NCBI GenBank assembly: GCA_963920705.1
Contig: OY987239.1
Location: 6,377,871-6,441,870, forward strand
Direction of reading: 5' to 3'
DNA from: Odiellus spinosus
Taxonomy: Eukaryota; Arthropoda; Arachnida; Opiliones; Phalangiidae
Length of the DNA: 64,000 bases
Numbering within the stretch: position 1 is the stretch's first letter; every line of letters starts with the position of its first letter. A model generated the notes under the pieces. That model saw only the letters and a program-made list of their open reading frames with translations, was not told the origin of the DNA and did no database searches. Both the position numbers and the translations under genes were made by a program. Shown here piece after piece: positions 22,579 through 34,136 of this stretch.

Positions 22579-25500
22579 CTTTCAAATCGAGAACCAATCT
22601 TTCAAATCGAGAACCAATCTTTCAAATCGAGAACCAATCTTTCAAATCGAGAACCAATCTTTCAAATCGAGAACCAATCTTTCAAATCGAGAACCAATCT
22701 TTCAAATCGAGAACCAATCTTTCAAATCGAGAACCAATCTTTCAAATCGAGAACCAATCTTTCAAATCGAGAACCAATCTTTCAAATCGAGAACCAATCT
22801 TTCAAATCGAGAACCAATCTTTCAAATCGAGAACCAATCTTTCAAATCGAGAACCAATCTTTCAAATCGAGAACCAATCTTTCAAATCGAGAACCAATCT
22901 TTCAAATCGAGAACCAATCTTTCAAATCGAGAACCAATCTTTCAAATCGAGAACCAATCTTTCAAATCGAGAACCAATCTTTCAAATCGAGAACCAATCT
23001 TTCAAATCGAGAACCAATCTTTCAAATCGAGAACCAATCTTTCAAATCGAGAACCAATCTTTCAAATCGAGAACCAATCTTTCAAATCGAGAACCAATCT
23101 TTCAAATCGAGAACCAATCTTTCAAATCGAGAACCAATCTTTCAAATCGAGAACCAATCTTTCAAATCGAGAACCAATCTTTCAAATCGAGAACCAATCT
23201 TTCAAATCGAGAACCAATCTTTCAAATCGAGAACCAATCTTTCAAATCGAGAACCAATCTTTCAAATCGAGAACCAATCTTTCAAATCGAGAACCAATCT
23301 TTCAAATCGAGAACCAATCTTTCAAATCGAGAACCAATCTTTCAAATCGAGAACCAATCTTTCAAATCGAGAACCAATCTTTCAAATCGAGAACCAATCT
23401 TTCAAATCGAGAACCAATCTTTCAAATCGAGAACCAATCTTTCAAATCGAGAACCAATCTTTCAAATCGAGAACCAATCTTTCAAATCGAGAACCAATCT
23501 TTCAAATCGAGAACCAATCTTTCAAATCGAGAACCAATCTTTCAAATCGAGAACCAATCTTTCAAATCGAGAACCAATCTTTCAAATCGAGAACCAATCT
23601 TTCAAATCGAGAACCAATCTTTCAAATCGAGAACCAATCTTTCAAATCGAGAACCAATCTTTCAAATCGAGAACCAATCTTTCAAATCGAGAACCAATCT
23701 TTCAAATCGAGAACCAATCTTTCAAATCGAGAACCAATCTTTCAAATCGAGAACCAATCTTTCAAATCGAGAACCAATCTTTCAAATCGAGAACCAATCT
23801 TTCAAATCGAGAACCAATCTTTCAAATCGAGAACCAATCTTTCAAATCGAGAACCAATCTTTCAAATCGAGAACCAATCTTTCAAATCGAGAACCAATCT
23901 TTCAAATCGAGAACCAATCTTTCAAATCGAGAACCAATCTTTCAAATCGAGAACCAATCTTTCAAATCGAGAACCAATCTTTCAAATCGAGAACCAATCT
24001 TTCAAATCGAGAACCAATCTTTCAAATCGAGAACCAATCTTTCAAATCGAGAACCAATCTTTCAAATCGAGAACCAATCTTTCAAATCGAGAACCAATCT
24101 TTCAAATCGAGAACCAATCTTTCAAATCGAGAACCAATCTTTCAAATCGAGAACCAATCTTTCAAATCGAGAACCAATCTTTCAAATCGAGAACCAATCT
24201 TTCAAATCGAGAACCAATCTTTCAAATCGAGAACCAATCTTTCAAATCGAGAACCAATCTTTCAAATCGAGAACCAATCTTTCAAATCGAGAACCAATCT
24301 TTCAAATCGAGAACCAATCTTTCAAATCGAGAACCAATCTTTCAAATCGAGAACCAATCTTTCAAATCGAGAACCAATCTTTCAAATCGAGAACCAATCT
24401 TTCAAATCGAGAACCAATCTTTCAAATCGAGAACCAATCTTTCAAATCGAGAACCAATCTTTCAAATCGAGAACCAATCTTTCAAATCGAGAACCAATCT
24501 TTCAAATCGAGAACCAATCTTTCAAATCGAGAACCAATCTTTCAAATCGAGAACCAATCTTTCAAATCGAGAACCAATCTTTCAAATCGAGAACCAATCT
24601 TTCAAATCGAGAACCAATCTTTCAAATCGAGAACCAATCTTTCAAATCGAGAACCAATCTTTCAAATCGAGAACCAATCTTTCAAATCGAGAACCAATCT
24701 TTCAAATCGAGAACCAATCTTTCAAATCGAGAACCAATCTTTCAAATCGAGAACCAATCTTTCAAATCGAGAACCAATCTTTCAAATCGAGAACCAATCT
24801 TTCAAATCGAGAACCAATCTTTCAAATCGAGAACCAATCTTTCAAATCGAGAACCAATCTTTCAAATCGAGAACCAATCTTTCAAATCGAGAACCAATCT
24901 TTCAAATCGAGAACCAATCTTTCAAATCGAGAACCAATCTTTCAAATCGAGAACCAATCTTTCAAATCGAGAACCAATCTTTCAAATCGAGAACCAATCT
25001 TTCAAATCGAGAACCAATCTTTCAAATCGAGAACCAATCTTTCAAATCGAGAACCAATCTTTCAAATCGAGAACCAATCTTTCAAATCGAGAACCAATCT
25101 TTCAAATCGAGAACCAATCTTTCAAATCGAGAACCAATCTTTCAAATCGAGAACCAATCTTTCAAATCGAGAACCAATCTTTCAAATCGAGAACCAATCT
25201 TTCAAATCGAGAACCAATCTTTCAAATCGAGAACCAATCTTTCAAATCGAGAACCAATCTTTCAAATCGAGAACCAATCTTTCAAATCGAGAACCAATCT
25301 TTCAAATCGAGAACCAATCTTTCAAATCGAGAACCAATCTTTCAAATCGAGAACCAATCTTTCAAATCGAGAACCAATCTTTCAAATCGAGAACCAATCT
25401 TTCAAATCGAGAACCAATCTTTCAAATCGAGAACCAATCTTTCAAATCGAGAACCAATCTTTCAAATCGAGAACCAATCTTTCAAATCGAGAACCAATCT

Positions 25501-27018
25501 TTCAAATCGAGAACCAATCTTTCAAATCGAGAACCAATCTTTCAAATCGAGAACCAATCTTTCAAATCGAGAACCAATCTTTCAAATCGAGAACCAATCT
25601 TTCAAATCGAGAACCAATCTTTCAAATCGAGAACCAATCTTTCAAATCGAGAACCAATCTTTCAAATCGAGAACCAATCTTTCAAATCGAGAACCAATCT
25701 TTCAAATCGAGAACCAATCTTTCAAATCGAGAACCAATCTTTCAAATCGAGAACCAATCTTTCAAATCGAGAACCAATCTTTCAAATCGAGAACCAATCT
25801 TTCAAATCGAGAACCAATCTTTCAAATCGAGAACCAATCTTTCAAATCGAGAACCAATCTTTCAAATCGAGAACCAATCTTTCAAATCGAGAACCAATCT
25901 TTCAAATCGAGAACCAATCTTTCAAATCGAGAACCAATCTTTCAAATCGAGAACCAATCTTTCAAATCGAGAACCAATCTTTCAAATCGAGAACCAATCT
26001 TTCAAATCGAGAACCAATCTTTCAAATCGAGAACCAATCTTTCAAATCGAGAACCAATCTTTCAAATCGAGAACCAATCTTTCAAATCGAGAACCAATCT
26101 TTCAAATCGAGAACCAATCTTTCAAATCGAGAACCAATCTTTCAAATCGAGAACCAATCTTTCAAATCGAGAACCAATCTTTCAAATCGAGAACCAATCT
26201 TTCAAATCGAGAACCAATCTTTCAAATCGAGAACCAATCTTTCAAATCGAGAACCAATCTTTCAAATCGAGAACCAATCTTTCAAATCGAGAACCAATCT
26301 TTCAAATCGAGAACCAATCTTTCAAATCGAGAACCAATCTTTCAAATCGAGAACCAATCTTTCAAATCGAGAACCAATCTTTCAAATCGAGAACCAATCT
26401 TTCAAATCGAGAACCAATCTTTCAAATCGAGAACCAATCTTTCAAATCGAGAACCAATCTTTCAAATCGAGAACCAATCTTTCAAATCGAGAACCAATCT
26501 TTCAAATCGAGAACCAATCTTTCAAATCGAGAACCAATCTTTCAAATCGAGAACCAATCTTTCAAATCGAGAACCAATCTTTCAAATCGAGAACCAATCT
26601 TTCAAATCGAGAACCAATCTTTCAAATCGAGAACCAATCTTTCAAATCGAGAACCAATCTTTCAAATCGAGAACCAATCTTTCAAATCGAGAACCAATCT
26701 TTCAAATCGAGAACCAATCTTTCAAATCGAGAACCAATCTTTCAAATCGAGAACCAATCTTTCAAATCGAGAACCAATCTTTCAAATCGAGAACCAATCT
26801 TTCAAATCGAGAACCAATCTTTCAAATCGAGAACCAATCTTTCAAATCGAGAACCAATCTTTCAAATCGAGAACCAATCTTTCAAATCGAGAACCAATCT
26901 TTCAAATCGAGAACCAATCTTTCAAATCGAGAACCAATCTTTCAAATCGAGAACCAATCTTTCAAATCGAGAACCAATCTTTCAAATCGAGAACCAATCT
27001 TTCAAATCGAGAACCAAT
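22579..27018. repeat. 20-bp minisatellite, 222 apparently perfect units
   Basis: The unit CTTTCAAATCGAGAACCAAT repeats every 20 bp with no difference seen on reading; 4,440 bp is exactly 222 units. A 20-bp unit shifts frame every copy, so one stop-free phase makes all three forward phases stop-free; the 1,784-codon frame across it is not a gene. Such uniformity means very recent amplification, strong homogenisation, or assembly or polishing collapse. Confidence 0.97.
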
Positions 27019-27905
27019 CTTTCAAACCAAAACAAATCTTTCAAACCAGAACAAATCTTTCAACCCAGAACAAATCTTTCGAACCAGAACAAATCTTTCG
27101 AACCAGAACAAATCTGTCAAACCAGAACAAATCTTTCAAACCAGAACAAATCTCTCAAACCAGAACAAATCTTTCAAACCAGAACAAATCTTTCAAACCA
27201 GAACAAATCTTTCGAACCAGAACAAATCTGTCAAACCAGAACAAATCTTTCAAACCAGAACAAATCTCTCAAACCAGAACAAATCTTTCAAACCAGAACC
27301 AATCTTTCAAATCGAGAACCAATCTTTCAAATCGAGAACCAATCTTTCAAATCGAGAACCAATCTTTCAAATCGAGAACCAATCTTTCAAACCAGAACCA
27401 ATCTTTCAAACCAGAACCAATCTTTCAAACCAGAACCAATCTTTCAAACCAGAACCAATCTTTCAAACCAGAACCAATCTTTCAAACCAGAACAAATCTT
27501 TCAAACCAGAACAAATCTTTCAAACCAGAACAAATCTTTCAAACCAGAACAAATCTTTCAAACCAGAACAAATCTTTCAAACCAGAACAAATCTTTCAAA
27601 CCAGAACAAATCTTTCAAACCAGAACAAATCTTTCAAACCAGAACAAATCTTTCAAACCAGAACAAATCTTTCAAACCAGAACAAATCTTTCAAACCAGA
27701 ACAAATCTTTCAAACCAGAACAAATCTTTCAAACCAGAACAAATCTTTCAAACCAGAAAAAATCTTTCAAACCAGAACAAATCTTTCAAACCAGAACAAA
27801 TCTTTCAAACCAGAACAAATCTTTCAAACCAGAACAAATCTTTCAAACCAGAACAAATCTTTCAAACCGCCAACAAATCTTTCAAACCGCCAACAAATCT
27901 TTCAA
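27019..27905. repeat. Variant 19/20-bp flank of the large minisatellite
   Basis: From 27019 the unit becomes mostly CTTTCAAACCAGAACAAAT (19 bp) with point variants (TTTCGAACC, CTGTCAAACC, CTCTCAAACC). It returns to four or five 20-bp ATCGAGAACC units at about 27298-27377, then 19-bp units with ACCAGAACC, then ACCAGAACA to about 27865, ending in ACCGCCAACA units. A 57-bp higher-order arrangement is suggested by the repeated GAACC/CTGTC/CTCTC pattern at about 27078-27290. Confidence 0.93.
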
Positions 27906-28366
27906 TTCCTTAACAAATCTCAATGAAGTAAGGGTGCAAACTAGCTCAAGTTTACATGTAATTAAAATACAATATAAAACCTTTGAGGAAAAAGCCGAGT
28001 TAAATGCTCTATTTATGGAACTCTCTAGTTATCGACTGTTATTCCAACTCCCACCAAAGAATGTAACGCCACCTATGCGTATTAAATTAGTTTTAAACTA
28101 AACCAGTTTTGCCAAGTGGTGTTTGTTAACTTAGGGCCCACTTTCAAGAAGCTTGGGGGCCCTTTTTCTCTAATTTAGGGGGCCCTTGACAAGTATGCAA
28201 ATAGGTAACAACAAACTTAGCCTGAACAGGGCTGCCACTGTTTCAAGTCGATCAATACATCAATTGGATATAGCCCTTTGTTGATCATTTGAAAGTTAAT
28301 CTCTTGGATTTATACCAAATGGGATTATCTGATAAATCTGAATGTTTATCTGATGTTTAGCACTAC
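27906..28366. other. Intergenic DNA, nothing recognised
   Basis: No supported gene. A small GGGCCC-containing duplication (TTAGGGCCCAC, TTGGGGGCCCTTTTTC, TTAGGGGGCCCTTG) lies at about 28131-28192. Confidence 0.35.
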
Positions 28367-29006
28367 AAAGAACAACAGCAACTCCCCATAAGAGTCTGGG
28401 TCCACGTAATGTTAAAAATTTTCGTCTCTTTTATGATAAATTCGTATTATATTATTAAAATAGGGTAGTTGGGGGATAATTTAAAGCTAAAATTCGAGCT
28501 CACAACTGTAAATTTTGGGAATTACAACGAATGGAAGGTTTCTTCCATAATGTAAAGAATAGGAAGAATCTATGACTTCCGTGCCGGATATGAAAGCCTT
28601 CCCCCACACGAAAATCTTGAACGGTTATTATTTTAGATTCATAATTATGTTAGGAAAATATTAGGAAAGAATTATTTTGTAACTGCCACGGGTATAGTGC
28701 TGGCGGCAAAATGAAATTCGTATATTTTTGGTCTACTATGCCTCGAAATCCTCGAAAACGCCTGTAGAAGTGTTCCACTTGTCAAGCATTCATGCAGTAG
28801 GCTTTTGCTAGCTTTACAGGGGCCGTGCAAAGACTATATAGCTTACTTGAATAGTCTTTGGTGTATAAGAAACTCGAAAAATAAATAGAGAAATCATACC
28901 AATTAGAAGATACTGGAGTAGTATCTTTAATTTTTATTTCATATTAAACAAAACACACTTGTATAAAACGGACAAATTATTCATTTAACGCTAAGGTTTT
29001 CTACGT

Positions 29007-29531
29007 TTAACGTATGTCTGGTAGTTCAAGCTCAGTGGCATCTTCACACACTACACGCAATTTTGACTGGTACCAACTGCCTCGATCTTCATGGCGACGA
29101 TAACCAAGATACCAGATTACGCTGCTAACGTGAACACAAGTACTTATCGTCAAACTACCACCTTTGCAATTGCAATACCAGCCTTTAATGGCATTTGCAC
29201 CTGTCCCGTTCGGTACATAACGAATTAGAGCTTGGTGAACAGCTGAGGTGGAAAATTGACCAGGCACGCGTATACGAATTAAGTCATGTTCAACTTTGGA
29301 CACTTCGACGCTGAAAGAGCCGGATTTCTCTATAGTCAACGCCACATAAGATTCAGCGCGTTTCGTTTTAAAGTCGCTCATTACCACCTCACGTACATCA
29401 CTTTCACGAAGTACAGGGAAGTCTTGAAATTCACTATCCTCAATTCGTTGCCATTTAGACGGTTTGCGAAGCAGATTATCGCGCTCAACCACTTCCTTAA
29501 GAGGATTTTCTTTCGTAGAGACTGCCAGCAT
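29007..29531 (-). CDS. SWIM zinc-finger protein, inverted duplicate copy
   Basis: This 174-codon ORF is identical to the one at 30722-31246, as expected from its position in the left arm. It has the same SWIM signature (C120, C122, C132, H134). The protein presumably acted with the DDE transposase of the same element, in the nucleus, through DNA or protein binding. As an arm-borne copy it has no transposase of its own on the far side. Identity means the duplication is recent or kept identical by gene conversion between the arms. Confidence 0.75.
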   Translation of the reverse strand: MLAVSTKENPLKEVVERDNLLRKPSKWQRIEDSEFQDFPVLRESDVREVVMSDFKTKRAESYVALTIEKSGSFSVEVSKVEHDLIRIRVPGQFSTSAVHQALIRYVPNGTGANAIKGWYCNCKGGSLTISTCVHVSSVIWYLGYRRHEDRGSWYQSKLRVVCEDATELELPDIR

Positions 29532-29572
29532 TTTTTCGACGGAGAGCTTCCCACCGAAATAATTGCTGGAAT

Positions 29573-30655
29573 TCAGGTTTCCGCTAGATCAACCATTATG
29601 ACTGCCACGGACATTGAGCAACTATTACAGGACCTCAGGAAATGTTCGACGGAGTCTTCCCAGGAACCTTTAAGATGTAACTCCGGGTGGTAGGCGTTCA
29701 ACAGCGCAGCAGCAATTTGAAGAAGTTCCGGAACTAATGGTAACATATGCACAGGTATACGGTTTTGAAAAAAACGATACACCGTCTGCAAATGCCCATT
29801 CCTAACTTCAACCGGCCACCTGAGGTACGTTACTTGTCAGGAACGATTAACTTCTTGCGTGTTTACTTGCTTCTCGCCTTTAGACAAGAACGAAGGCATT
29901 TGTAAATCCACACCCAGTTCAGTCAGTACGCTGTTGGAGTCTCGAAAACCGCGGTCTGCCAGTACAACGTCACCAACTTGAAAGAAAGACTGGAGTTCTT
30001 CTCTCTTTTTGATAGAATGGTTTAAAATGCGCGCGTCGTTATTGCGACCATTAGCAAAGTAGGGTCCGATTATATCTATTATGTAACCCGTAGTTGTTAC
30101 CATTAACATTGGCTTGAGGATATGCTGGCCTTTGTGCACACAGAAGGATTTGTGAAGAACGGTATAGTCCTTGGATCTTCCAACCTTGATATAGGTGCCA
30201 TCTACAATGGTAATAAGACAATTAGGCTTGTTGTTAGCAAAGAGTTTTACTGCTGCTCCAGATTGATGGTTTGTTATCAGATTGTCACGTGATAAGTGTT
30301 GCAGGCCAAAATGATGTGGCACGAAATGCTCCGATAAAGTCATAATAACCGCTTTTACCGTGTTTGATACCGATCTTTCAGTTAAATGAAATAAAGTTGA
30401 TAACACCTTATTGGAGATACCCAATCGTAATTTCACCAATAATACTGCTAGAGCTGTCTTCGACGAACAGCATCTGATGGTACGAATAATGTCCTCAATA
30501 GTCGAATGCAACTCTAGGAACTCGTGCAGGGACAATGAAGTTAATACTTTATAGTCTTCATCACTTTGTATGAAGTTGTCAAAGCTCGGCGTCCGTAGGT
30601 CGTTAACACATTTCCTGAGGTCCTGTAATAGTTGCTCAATGTCCGTGGCAGTCAT
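29573..30655 (-). pseudogene. DDE_Tnp_4-type transposase, broken by a nonsense codon
   Basis: The most plausible start is the ATG at 30655 (MTATDIEQLLQDLRKC), only 66 bp from the divergent SWIM ORF; the frame is open further upstream to 30967 but there it is antisense to that ORF. A helical N-terminal region (LGISNKVLSTLFHLTERSVS, helix-turn-helix-like) is followed by the first catalytic Asp in ITIVDGTYIKV and the second in DVVLADRGFRDS. A TGA at 29839-29837 interrupts the frame. Reading continues in the same frame with LRWPVEVRNGHLQTVYRFF, whose Glu is the expected third catalytic residue. After about 29646 the frame runs into the inverted arm, so the natural C-terminus is lost. Cut-and-paste transposase by family; not functional as it stands. 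Confidence 0.85.
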
Positions 30656-30721
30656 AATGGTTGATCTAGCGGAAACCTGAATTCCAGCAATTATTTCGGT
30701 GGGAAGCTCTCCGTCGAAAAA

Positions 30722-31246
30722 ATGCTGGCAGTCTCTACGAAAGAAAATCCTCTTAAGGAAGTAGTTGAGCGCGATAATCTGCTTCGCAAACCGTCTAAAT
30801 GGCAACGAATTGAGGATAGTGAATTTCAAGACTTCCCTGTACTTCGTGAAAGTGATGTACGTGAGGTGGTAATGAGCGACTTTAAAACGAAACGCGCTGA
30901 ATCTTATGTGGCGTTGACTATAGAGAAATCCGGCTCTTTCAGCGTCGAAGTGTCCAAAGTTGAACATGACTTAATTCGTATACGCGTGCCTGGTCAATTT
31001 TCCACCTCAGCTGTTCACCAAGCTCTAATTCGTTATGTACCGAACGGGACAGGTGCAAATGCCATTAAAGGCTGGTATTGCAATTGCAAAGGTGGTAGTT
31101 TGACGATAAGTACTTGTGTTCACGTTAGCAGCGTAATCTGGTATCTTGGTTATCGTCGCCATGAAGATCGAGGCAGTTGGTACCAGTCAAAATTGCGTGT
31201 AGTGTGTGAAGATGCCACTGAGCTTGAACTACCAGACATACGTTAA
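30722..31246 (+). CDS. SWIM zinc-finger protein of the DDE transposon
   Basis: A 174-residue protein with a C-terminal SWIM motif: C120-x-C122, then C132-x-H134, within GWYCNCKGGSLTISTCVH. SWIM domains bind zinc and mediate DNA or protein contacts. The N-terminal 80 residues are charged and mixed, without a recognisable domain. It is divergently oriented to the transposase with about 66 bp between starts, so a shared promoter is likely, as for accessory proteins of two-gene DNA transposons. The length is short for the family; an upstream exon or a larger nuclease-type protein may have been lost. The start is the first ATG of the open frame, and the intact frame argues for recent activity. Confidence 0.8.
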   Translation: MLAVSTKENPLKEVVERDNLLRKPSKWQRIEDSEFQDFPVLRESDVREVVMSDFKTKRAESYVALTIEKSGSFSVEVSKVEHDLIRIRVPGQFSTSAVHQALIRYVPNGTGANAIKGWYCNCKGGSLTISTCVHVSSVIWYLGYRRHEDRGSWYQSKLRVVCEDATELELPDIR

Positions 31247-31996
31247 ACGTAGAAAACCTTAGCGTTAAATGAATAATTTGTCCGTTTTATACAAGTGTGT
31301 TTTGTTTAATATGAAATAAAAATTAAAGATACTACTCCAGTATCTTCTAATTGGTATGATTTCTCTATTTATTTTTCGAGTTTCTTATACACCAAAGACT
31401 ATTCAAGTAAGCTATATAGTCTTTGCACGGCCCCTGTAAAGCTAGCAAAAGCCTACTGCATGAATGCTTGACAAGTGGAACACTTCTACAGGCGTTTTCG
31501 AGGATTTCGAGGCATAGTAGACCAAAAATATACGAATTTCATTTTGCCGCCAGCACTATACCCGTGGCAGTTACAAAATAATTCTTTCCTAATATTTTCC
31601 TAACATAATTATGAATCTAAAATAATAACCGTTCAAGGTTTTCGTGTGGGGGAAGGCTTTCATATCCGGCACGGAAGTCATAGATTCTTCCTATTCTTTA
31701 CATTATGGAAGAAACCTTCCATTCGTTGTAATTCCCAAAATTTACAGTTGTGAGCTCGAATTTTAGCTTTAAATTATCCCCCAACTACCCTATTTTAATA
31801 ATATAATACGAATTTATCATAAAAGAGACGAAAATTTTTAACATTACGTGGACCCAGACTCTTATGGGGAGTTGCTGTTGTTCTTTAAGGTTGTTATTAT
31901 TTCACTATTATCGCCAGATGGACTCACGGTCTGACTTTTATAATTTGATGCAAATCGATATAATTGATTCGTAGAAAGAGTACTAGGCCGACATCT

Positions 31997-32260
31997 CTAA
32001 AGCTACGTTCACACTAGCGTTTCTTAATCGATTTGAAACGGTAAAATCAAACCGATATTCAAATCGCCGCCAGGAATCGTTTAATGAGTTTTGTTCACGC
32101 GTTATCTTTATAAATAGATTTATCGTAGCTTCATCTATCGGTTGTTGAAATCGGATCGGTACGTAACTGGTTCCCGAAGCAGTTTCGAGAAATCGAATCA
32201 AATCGATTCGATAAAAGACGGTTTGCCGTTCACACGACTCTAGCGAAATGTTTTGAGCGG
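31997..32260 (-). mobile_element. Family L copy (AGCTACGTTCACACT end)
   Basis: Starts AAGCTACGTTCACACTAGCG and matches the module at 12362-12597 in order: TTAATCGATTTGAAACGGTA, AAATCGCC(G/C)CCAGGAATCG, TTTATCGTAGCTTCATC, GGTTCCCGAAGCAGTTTCG. Only one end is recognisable. The 72-codon frame on the minus strand reflects shared repeat DNA. Confidence 0.7.
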
Positions 32261-32617
32261 GCCGTTTCTGGTGAAAGTTACGGACGCACGGACGAACATT
32301 GTGAATTATAATACGTTGATGATACCATTGTCACTTTGGTTTGGCTCTGCTTATGATATTTCTTCCGCAACATAATTTCCAGCTATGACGTAATTAAGTC
32401 GTACATATATATTGAGCGTCGAAAGGGAGTTATTTTTAGGATCCAAAGTAGAGATCAGTTGGCGGATAACTTGTAGAAGATATATGGCTTCCCATCACCG
32501 AAGTAATTTAAAATAAAAGACTTATAGGAGGAATATAATTAATATTTCAGATTCCTGGCGTTTCGTAGTCATAAGGGCTGGCTTTCAAAACTCCATTAAA
32601 GGGATCCTAAACTCCAT

Positions 32618-33465
32618 TAGAGCTCGGAATTCGTATACTTTTTATTAATTGAATAAAATCTACTAAATTCTGATGTATATTATCCGTTTAACCAGAGGTA
32701 TATAATAACCCCCTTCGGGGGAAAGTATGAAAGGTAGGCAAAATCGACGAACAACAAGTGCCCGGCGTAAATCGCGGCGGATCGACACACCGCTTTACTC
32801 CCAAAAAATAGTTACACCATTTTGAACCTCACTAAATTTTCCCTACGCGCACTTCCGGAACTCGCGAGCTGAAGTCAACCTTCGACTCCAATTTAACAGA
32901 CAGCCTGATTCCCGAGACAGGAAGTTCTAAGACAAATCGAGCCGTCTTGTTAATACAAAGACCATTTACTAGAGTAGCGACATTGAGAAGTCCAGCGCGA
33001 GCTTGTGGCCTAGATAGTCAGCAGCGGGCTCTTGTTGTTCATGATTTTTAGCATTGATATATAGGGGCTTGCATACTTCCCCCCGAAGGGTTTTATTATA
33101 TACCTCTGGTTTGATTAAAAATAGACTATTTTTTATTAAAGTTAACTTATTCGTTGATAAAGTAAAAAAAAAAAAAACCTAATCCATATCCGTTTTTATC
33201 CAAAAATGTCCTTATCTTAGAATGTTATCCGCGTTTGGATAAAAAACATTCAAAATTGATTTTCGTGAAAAATAACGAATAAAAAGATGATTTAAAATCT
33301 TAGTTTCGTCGTTTTATTTATACCCTTCGAATTAAAAGTCAATTTGAAATATTTTTCTTATATTTTATTCTTGAATGTTTCTTATCCATCGTTATACGTT
33401 TGAAAACGAGTAATTTGTAGGTAGATAAAGCGGCGAAGGCTTATCTTCGGGTAAGCCTTATACGA
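32618..33465 (-). mobile_element. GAGCTCGGAATTC-family element copy 4, split by a family E insertion
   Basis: Left end TAGAGCTCGGAATTCGTATA at 32618. The interior is interrupted at 32693-33108 and resumes with TTAAAAATAGACTATTTTTT, TCCGTTTTTATCCAAAAATG and GGCTTATCTTCGGGTAAGCC, the reverse order of copy 2. The far end is cut off near 33465 by a CCCTGAC-family fragment. Confidence 0.8.
32693..33108. mobile_element. Family E miniature element, 416 bp, probable 7-bp target duplication
   Basis: Ends CAGAGGTATATAATAACCC and GGGTTTTATTATATACCTCTG are inverted. The flanks GTTTAAC and GTTTGAT agree at five of seven positions. The unoccupied GTTTAATTAAAAATA of copy 3 (near 13713) shows the original site. 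The interior is CpG-rich (GATCGACACACCGC). No ORF. Confidence 0.8.
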
Positions 33466-33468
33466 TAA

Positions 33469-33605
33469 TGATTGTAATTTCCTGGCTTCTTGAAAGATCT
33501 TTAAATTCCTTGACTTTTTAAAATATCTCAAAATTCCCTGACTTTTTTGGCTCATTTTCAAATTTCCTGACATTTTTCTGTTTTCCCTGACCTCTGACAA
33601 CCCTA
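33469..33605. mobile_element. CCCTGAC-family fragment without array
   Basis: GATTGTAATTTCCTGGCTTC through TTTCCCTGACCTCTGACAACCCT matches the right end of 15218-16216 but lacks the 22-bp array, giving the unexpanded state of that element end. Confidence 0.75.
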
Positions 33606-34136
33606 TATATTTTTATCACAAAAAAAAAAAAACTTCTCTTTGAAATTAAATATTATTTTACTGATTTTTAACAATAAATATTTTTCATATAATATTAATA
33701 TTTATCACTTGTGATATAAACTGACTTCATTTTCTGTAATAATTAGTTTCTAGGAACTTAGTGCCATTATTTTTTACCTTAGACATAAAAAGCTACACTT
33801 TGTACCTGCACTTAAAAAATGATAATTTTGTATTAAATTTGCATTTTCTACATTGAATTCTATTATTTCATTGCAAAATAAATATATTAAATAATAAACA
33901 CAAAAATATTTTCTCTTGTACGTTTAAAATTCATAGAAACGAAAACAGAAAACGAAAAATTTGACTTTACCGCCTAGCCACATTAGCCCCGGAGGTCTCA
34001 CACAAAGCGCGCGAATATGAATATGATTTCAAATCCAATGTTCTCGCCCTCCCTGTCTCCATCAGTCCATATAACTAATTTTTTGCATTTTTTCGCTTCC
34101 CGTTCAAGCGTGCGCTGCATCATTTTTTGAGTAGAT
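33606..34136. other. AT-rich spacer, nothing recognised
   Basis: Very AT-rich; no supported feature. Confidence 0.3.

Larger units (their letters stand above)
28367..31886. mobile_element. DDE/SWIM DNA transposon rearranged as a giant inverted repeat
   Basis: Arms 28367-29645 and 30608-31886 (1,279 bp each) are reverse complements with no difference detected at the places compared. Every paired coordinate sums to 60253, so there are no net indels. The unique centre is 29646-30607. The right arm holds a SWIM-protein ORF (+) and the 5' part of a transposase ORF (-); the left arm is an inverted copy of the right arm, carrying a second SWIM ORF. The paired DDE_Tnp_4-type and SWIM genes resemble the IS5-like/PIF-Harbinger group (family knowledge). 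The exact outer termini and target duplication are not clear. Confidence 0.9.

Noticed and set aside
22579..27018. CRISPR-like direct repeats
   Set aside because: There are no spacers between units, no cas genes, and the setting is eukaryotic.
22572..27926. 1,784-codon open reading frame
   Set aside because: It is entirely a 20/19-bp tandem array. A unit length not divisible by 3 with no stop in any phase yields an endless frame; no real protein signal.
29837..30967. 376-codon start of the transposase at 30967
   Set aside because: The first 104 codons are antisense to the SWIM ORF; the ATG at 30655 fits the divergent layout better.
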